A stretch of 60,162 nucleotides of DNA, taken from assembly GCF_022340605.1 (NCBI RefSeq), contig NZ_JAJDNQ010000165.1, positions 1-60,162 of the forward strand. Reading direction: 5' to 3'. Positions 57,001 to 60,162 of the stretch are shown here, in pieces. A program made the position numbers and the translations under genes. The notes under the pieces were generated by a model that was given only the letters and a program-made list of their open reading frames with translations, did not search any database and was not told the origin of the DNA. Position 1 is the first letter of the stretch; each line of letters starts with the position of its first letter. The DNA comes from Thiohalocapsa sp. (GTDB lineage: Bacteria > Pseudomonadota > Gammaproteobacteria > Chromatiales > Chromatiaceae).

Positions 57001-58305
57001 TCCGGTACGCGGCTCGACGTGCGGGCCGGCGCCAATGCCCTGGATGCGAGTTTCAATCTGCCGCTCGCCCGTGTCGGGGGCGCGCAAGCCGAGGTGACAC
57101 TGCCGGGATTCCGGCTGAACAGCGGTTCATCCCAGGCGCTGCGCGGCAACCTGCGGCTGAACCTCTCCGAGCTGTCCGTGATCTCCAACCTGTTTCCGGA
57201 TATCGACAACGTCACCGGCAATATCGAGGGCGACGTGCGCTTGGCCGGTACCCTGGGTGCGCCGAACCTGGGCGGGCAACTGCAGGCGCGCAACCTTGGG
57301 CTGCGGCTGCCGCTCTACGGCACGACGGTGTCCAATGGAAGCCTCACCGCAACGAGCCGGGGTGCCAGCGGGTTCGATCTCACCGGCGGCGCCAATGTGG
57401 GCGGCGGGCGCCTGGACCTGAACGGCACGGTGGACCTCGCCGGCGCGAAGCCGGCGGCGCAGGTGAGCGTGCGCGGCAAGAAGCTCAAGGTTGCCGACAG
57501 CAGCGAATACTTCGCGCTGCTGTCGCTCGACATGAACGTCGGCGTCGGCCCCGGGGGCACCGCTGTGCGGGGTCAGATCGACGTGCCGGAGGCGCGCATC
57601 AAGCCGCGCACGGTGCCGGCGGGCGCGGTGGAGCCGTCACCGGACGTGGTCGTGGAGACGCAGAGCCAGCAGAAGCAGCCGTTGCCGCTCAGCATCGATG
57701 TGCTCGCCAAGCTCGGCGAGAAGGTGTCCATCGACGCCTTCGGCCTGCGCGGCCTGCTGCGCGGGCAATTGCGCATCACCAAGGCGCCGCGGGGCGACCA
57801 GATCCTGGGCGACGGGCAGCTCAAGATCGTCGACGGCACCTACCGCGTGACCTTGCCGACGCTGGGCGTGCTCACCGCCATCGGCAAGCCGCTCACCATC
57901 GAGCAGGGCGTCGTCGTGTTCGCCAAGACGCCCATCTCCAACCCCGGCCTGATCCTGAACGCCCAGCGCGAGGGCGGCGACGTGACCGCCGGCGTGCGGG
58001 TGCTGGGTACCCTGCGCCATCCCAAGCTCGCGTTCTTCTCGGAGTCCAACCCGGAGTTGACCCAGTCCCAGGTGACGCAGTACCTGATCACGGGCATACC
58101 GCCGACCCGCAATGCCGCGGCTGACAAGCGCGCCCTGGCGGTGGGTACCTATATCACGCCGAAGATCTACATGGAATACGAGGGCGCCACCAGCGACGCC
58201 AACGAGACCATCAAGATGCGCTACGACCTCTCCAACCGGATCGAGTTACAGGCCGAGACCGGCGGCACCCAGGGCGCGGACATCTTCTTCAAGTTCGAGA
58301 ACTGA
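54034..58305 (+). CDS. tamB: TamB, inner-membrane translocation partner of TamA
   Basis: A 1423-residue AsmA-like/TamB protein spanning the periplasm as a long beta-rich groove. N-terminal helix about 13-43 (LLRLLLRVVGVVLLLVVLLL); repeated beta-structure with sequence repeats such as DLSGNGSTKATRVDRLLVET and NLAGKGDLKQVQVDTLTVET; C-terminal DUF490 domain about 1080-1423 (LDVLAKLGEKV-type sequence, QYLITGIPPTRNAAADKRA, ending DIFFKFEN). Length is typical. It receives outer-membrane proteins or lipids and hands them on to TamA. Confidence 0.95.
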   Translation: MPRRNAGKSSIGWKLLRLLLRVVGVVLLLVVLLLGFVLGTQTGLRAAVGLAEELAPQMITVGQVDGRVLGELTLGDVMLELPGLSVRVGHLHLDWQPGALLIGRLHIDDLTVADVDVVSTPKAKKEPFELPKQIRLPIEVDIQRLLVERLSIREKGAPENTAILLTRAELSATAESDRVDLRRLSAQLAQPEASATAAGKAQLTGDYPVDLKLDWRFRRPPALELSGAGSIGGTLAALDIHNRVEGAVVLTLDATVHDVLSAPSWRADMHLERLDLPAIVPDAPAVNVTARLDSSGDLNKGSVTGSLSGDAPDLPDVGKLSAKLDLAWAEQRLTLNTVRVDETGSGAMLDLTGHADLSGPTPAFDIHGAWERLRWPLAGKALVEAPLGKLDVVGDLDAFGYTLNAELYGANIPEARIDLSGNGSTKATRVDRLLVETLGGRIEAKGSAAWSPAVTWDIAVTAADIDPGLQVPGLDGKVALKADSRGGLEQGYGFDANIVTQLKAYPDAVMNLAGKGDLKQVQVDTLTVETLGGVIDGGGKLAWSPTPVWDLALTANDLDPGRQYPGLDGQVGFKLTSTGGLKQGFDFKVQGSAAVGDYPPAVVDIGGKGDAKAVQLEKLQIKALKGRIDGTGRVAWAPALSWDAALTLKDLDPGSLLAEWPGSIGGQVQSQGRMTDQGPDLSARISDVSGKLRGYPVRLDAALSMQGKNIRVENLTAGSGSTRLTADGSLADQQLDFRFDFTSPDLAALVPGGAGSLDANGKVGGTLAAPRVRLSFKGRDAEVSGQGIAAIDGSVDVGLGAGGDFNIDITGSNLVAGGQRFETLSVQGRGRMDSHSLKATLGGEALGVKLAVNGGLSPSFDYKGSLGELTLTTQTLGTWSLQRLAPLDYAGGAAKVGPLCLGNGAGSGACVGFEQPQAGRFEVSLNADRIDFNILNPLLPELLVMKGYVRADGRFRGEGNQLTGSARVEVPTGEVVLSLNDENKDKLTFSGTRLDVRAGANALDASFNLPLARVGGAQAEVTLPGFRLNSGSSQALRGNLRLNLSELSVISNLFPDIDNVTGNIEGDVRLAGTLGAPNLGGQLQARNLGLRLPLYGTTVSNGSLTATSRGASGFDLTGGANVGGGRLDLNGTVDLAGAKPAAQVSVRGKKLKVADSSEYFALLSLDMNVGVGPGGTAVRGQIDVPEARIKPRTVPAGAVEPSPDVVVETQSQQKQPLPLSIDVLAKLGEKVSIDAFGLRGLLRGQLRITKAPRGDQILGDGQLKIVDGTYRVTLPTLGVLTAIGKPLTIEQGVVVFAKTPISNPGLILNAQREGGDVTAGVRVLGTLRHPKLAFFSESNPELTQSQVTQYLITGIPPTRNAAADKRALAVGTYITPKIYMEYEGATSDANETIKMRYDLSNRIELQAETGGTQGADIFFKFEN

Positions 58306-58854
58306 TTGCGGCGGCGCGGCAGTAGCCCCGGGGGTGAGGGCTTAGCCACGCCTCAGAATCAACTGAAACGGCGCGCACTTCGGGCGGGGGAGCGAAGGAA
58401 CTGGGCAAGTACTGCTCGCAGCACCGAAATCGAGCGGATCGTAGGTCGGGTTAGCGCAGCGTAACCTGGCGCTGGACGCCGGTAAGCTGTGAATTGTCGG
58501 GTTACGCTGCGCTAACCCGCCCTCCCACAACAGCTGCTCCAGGCGCGGCGGCGTGGGAGCGCCACTGCCTTTTGTGGCGCGAGAATGGCTGGGAGAGGTT
58601 GCCTGCCGCTTGGCAGTGACTCAGGGCACGGCGTGCTGTCTTACCGCCGGTCGCGGCACCAAGAGTGCCGCTCCCACAAGAGCTGCTGCGATCCTTAGCC
58701 GCGCCTCGGCAACAACCCAAACGGGGCGCATGCGGGGTGGCCGAGCGGAGAGATTGGGCAAATACTGGCCGCGCCGCCGAAATCGAGCGCATCGTAGGTC
58801 GAATACTTGCCCGGTCTCCTCAGGGCGGTAGCCGGTTTCGGGCACGATGATGAG
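58306..58854. repeat. Repeat-filled gap: two copies of the GTAGGTCGGGTTAGCGCAGCG family
   Basis: Copy b about 58337-58450 and copy c about 58692-58801 align over about 110 bases (CTTAGCCACGCCTCAG..., AACGGCGCGCA..., TGGGCAAGTACTG..., CGAAATCGAGCG, ATCGTAGGTCG). Between them, GGTTAGCGCAGCGTAACC (58449-58466) and its exact complement (58500-58517) form an 18-base stem. Also a GTGGGAGCGCC...GCCGCTCCCAC pair (58552-58677). No gene is supported. Confidence 0.75.
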
Positions 58855-60015
58855 TCACAAGTTGAAGCGGTGGAGGCGATTGAGGATCCACAGACAGATC
58901 AGGATGCCGATGAAGTGCGCGACGACGATCTCGAAGTTCGCAAGCAGGACGAAGACATCGACCGCGCGGACGATGGACTGGGGATTGGTGATCGCGATGC
59001 CCGGCGGTTCGGAGACGGTCTTCGAGATCAGCAGCGCGATGCTGAAGGCGGTGCCGAGGATCGCCAGTGTTAGGCCCAGCGCGCTGCCGAAGTTGATCGT
59101 CGAGACCAGCCGCTTGACACTCGCCCCGGTGCCCTCGGCCATCTCGCCGCGCTTCAACGAGCGCGCGAGCACGATGCAGGAATAAAAGCCGATGACCGTG
59201 AGCGCGAGTACGCCGAGCGAGAGATAGGCCCAGACGATACCCTTGCCCCATGAGAAGCCGTACAGCGTTGGCTGGTTTTCCTCGTAGTAGCTGCTCGAGG
59301 TGGTGACGATCAACAGCAGCACGGCGATGAGCCCCAGGCAAAGCTGCACCCAGAACGCGACGCTGCCGAAGATCTTCAGGTTCCGCGCGAGCCCCCGGCT
59401 GTTGGCGAGCAAATCCTCGTCCGGCGGCGTCTCCGGCTCATTGCTCGACGCCGGTGCCGGTGCGGGTGCTGGTGCGGGTGCCGATGTTGGTGCTGGTTCA
59501 GATGCCGACGTTGCCACGGGCGGCACCAGCACGCGCCGATGATGTGGCCGCGGTGGCCGCTTGAGCGCACTCCACGTGAGCAGCGCCAGCGTACCGATGA
59601 TCGGGACCGTCACCGCGATGGCGGTGATTTCGTGCCATTGGCTGAACAGGGCGTCCACGTGCTGGCCGATGGGTAACGACGGCGGCAGCCACTGCGTCCA
59701 GCTCGGCGTCGCTCCGCCGCTGAAGGCCCACGCCAGGTAGCCAGTCAGCGCGGTCACGAGCAGCAGGCTGAACAGCAGCGACTCGAACACCACCAATGCG
59801 ATCTGGAGCCAGCGCGGACGGCCATGCGAATGGTCCGGCGAGCGGGCGAAGAGCCGCCAGATCGGCGTGATGACGACCAGCACCGCGAGGACGATGCCGA
59901 GCGCGATATGAATCAGTGCGGCGATCTCGGCGTCCTGCGAGCCCACCGGGAGGTAGTCGAGTGACCATCCGATACCGAGCTCGGCCAATGCCAGCAGAGC
60001 GACGATCCAATACAT
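58855..60015 (-). CDS. Membrane protein: degenerate cytochrome b561-like domain fused to DUF3611-like domain
   Basis: A 386-residue, eight-helix protein. The first half (about 1-155) resembles cytochrome b561: LIHIALGIVLAVLVVITPIW and FSQWHEITAIAVTVPIIGTL keep two histidines, but other expected heme ligands are missing, so heme binding is doubtful. A Pro/Ala linker (APTSAPAPAPAPAPASS) follows. The second half (about 205-386) resembles DUF3611, a cyanobacterial/plant membrane family (GLARNLKIFGSVAFWVQLCL, LANFEIVVAHFIGILICLWI). The ATG at 60015 is chosen because the longer frame enters a repeat. Family calls are from memory. Confidence 0.7.
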   Translation of the reverse strand: MYWIVALLALAELGIGWSLDYLPVGSQDAEIAALIHIALGIVLAVLVVITPIWRLFARSPDHSHGRPRWLQIALVVFESLLFSLLLVTALTGYLAWAFSGGATPSWTQWLPPSLPIGQHVDALFSQWHEITAIAVTVPIIGTLALLTWSALKRPPRPHHRRVLVPPVATSASEPAPTSAPAPAPAPAPASSNEPETPPDEDLLANSRGLARNLKIFGSVAFWVQLCLGLIAVLLLIVTTSSSYYEENQPTLYGFSWGKGIVWAYLSLGVLALTVIGFYSCIVLARSLKRGEMAEGTGASVKRLVSTINFGSALGLTLAILGTAFSIALLISKTVSEPPGIAITNPQSIVRAVDVFVLLANFEIVVAHFIGILICLWILNRLHRFNL

Positions 60016-60162
60016 ATCGGTAAACCCCTTGGCCCGCCGCCGCGGTGGAGACTGGGCAAATATTGCCCGCAACGCCAAAATCGAGGGCATCGTAGGTCGG
60101 GGTAGCGATAGCGTAACCCGACAATCAATGGCTCACTCGCGCCCTGACTGGTGCCCTGACTG
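60016..60162. repeat. Dispersed intergenic repeat, copy d
   Basis: 60047-60122 reads GACTGGGCAAATATTGCCCG, AACGCCAAAATCGAGGGC, ATCGTAGGTCGGGG and TAGCGTAACCCGAC, the family seen at 598-690 and 58337-58820. It lies just before the start of the b561-like gene. Confidence 0.75.

Overview
The window looks like the chromosome of a high-GC gammaproteobacterium, most probably a sulfur-oxidising, nitrogen-fixing member of the Chromatiales (purple sulfur bacteria or relatives). This is inference from gene content: the order argH - algZ - algR - hemC - hemD - hemX is typical of Gammaproteobacteria; nifL-nifA beside rnfABCDGEH is the arrangement of nif-linked Rnf clusters; there is a glycine/tyrosine/tryptophan-rich secreted protein of sulfur-globule type; and glgC, glk, ubiD, tamA and tamB fit the same group. 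No rRNA, complete tRNA, transposase or CRISPR array was seen.

Layout. 1-2774: a methyltransferase broken by one in-frame TGA, a DUF2499-DUF3593 membrane protein, a small membrane protein and a secreted His/Asp-rich protein. 2775-3956: about 1.2 kb without a recognisable gene, holding a tRNA-like fragment and a palindromic repeat. 3957-14287: the nitrogen-fixation block. nifL-nifA-HIT runs leftward and rnfABCDGEH rightward. The gap between them holds one NifA-type upstream activator site and a -24/-12 promoter facing each way. 14360-21906: a signalling cassette (large hybrid kinase, CheR, stand-alone CheB, REC-PAS-PAS kinase, single-domain regulator) whose inner genes overlap by 4 bases.

22141-29833: mixed metabolism and cell-envelope genes (glgC, a Rap1a/Tai-like protein, thyA, an S49 protease, a LysM coiled-coil protein, a cNMP-binding protein, a MazG-like hydrolase, argH). 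30018-34411: algZ-algR-hemC-hemD-hemX. 34453-40747: a ferredoxin-type reductase, an epimerase-like protein, a second Rap1a-like protein, two glycine-zipper lipoproteins, an RRM protein and ubiD. 41047-47757: a glycosyltransferase, a BarA-like hybrid kinase with Hpt, and a LuxO/NtrC-type sigma54 regulator. 48041-49535: the sulfur-globule-like protein and glucokinase, each preceded by a TTGAC-N4-GTCAA box. 49800-60015: an FRG-domain protein, a bacterial Nav channel, tamA-tamB and a cytochrome-b561-like/DUF3611 fusion.

The most unusual material is between the genes. Several gaps, including four junctions inside the rnf operon, carry arrays of 7-base units, some paired with an inverted array about 60-100 bases away. 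Two convergent gene junctions carry the same hairpin family, in which one central arm can pair with either of two flanking copies. At least two other palindromic repeat families are scattered through the window, one of them at both ends. No clear new multi-gene system was found; these repeats and the shared nifL/rnfA control region are the best leads.
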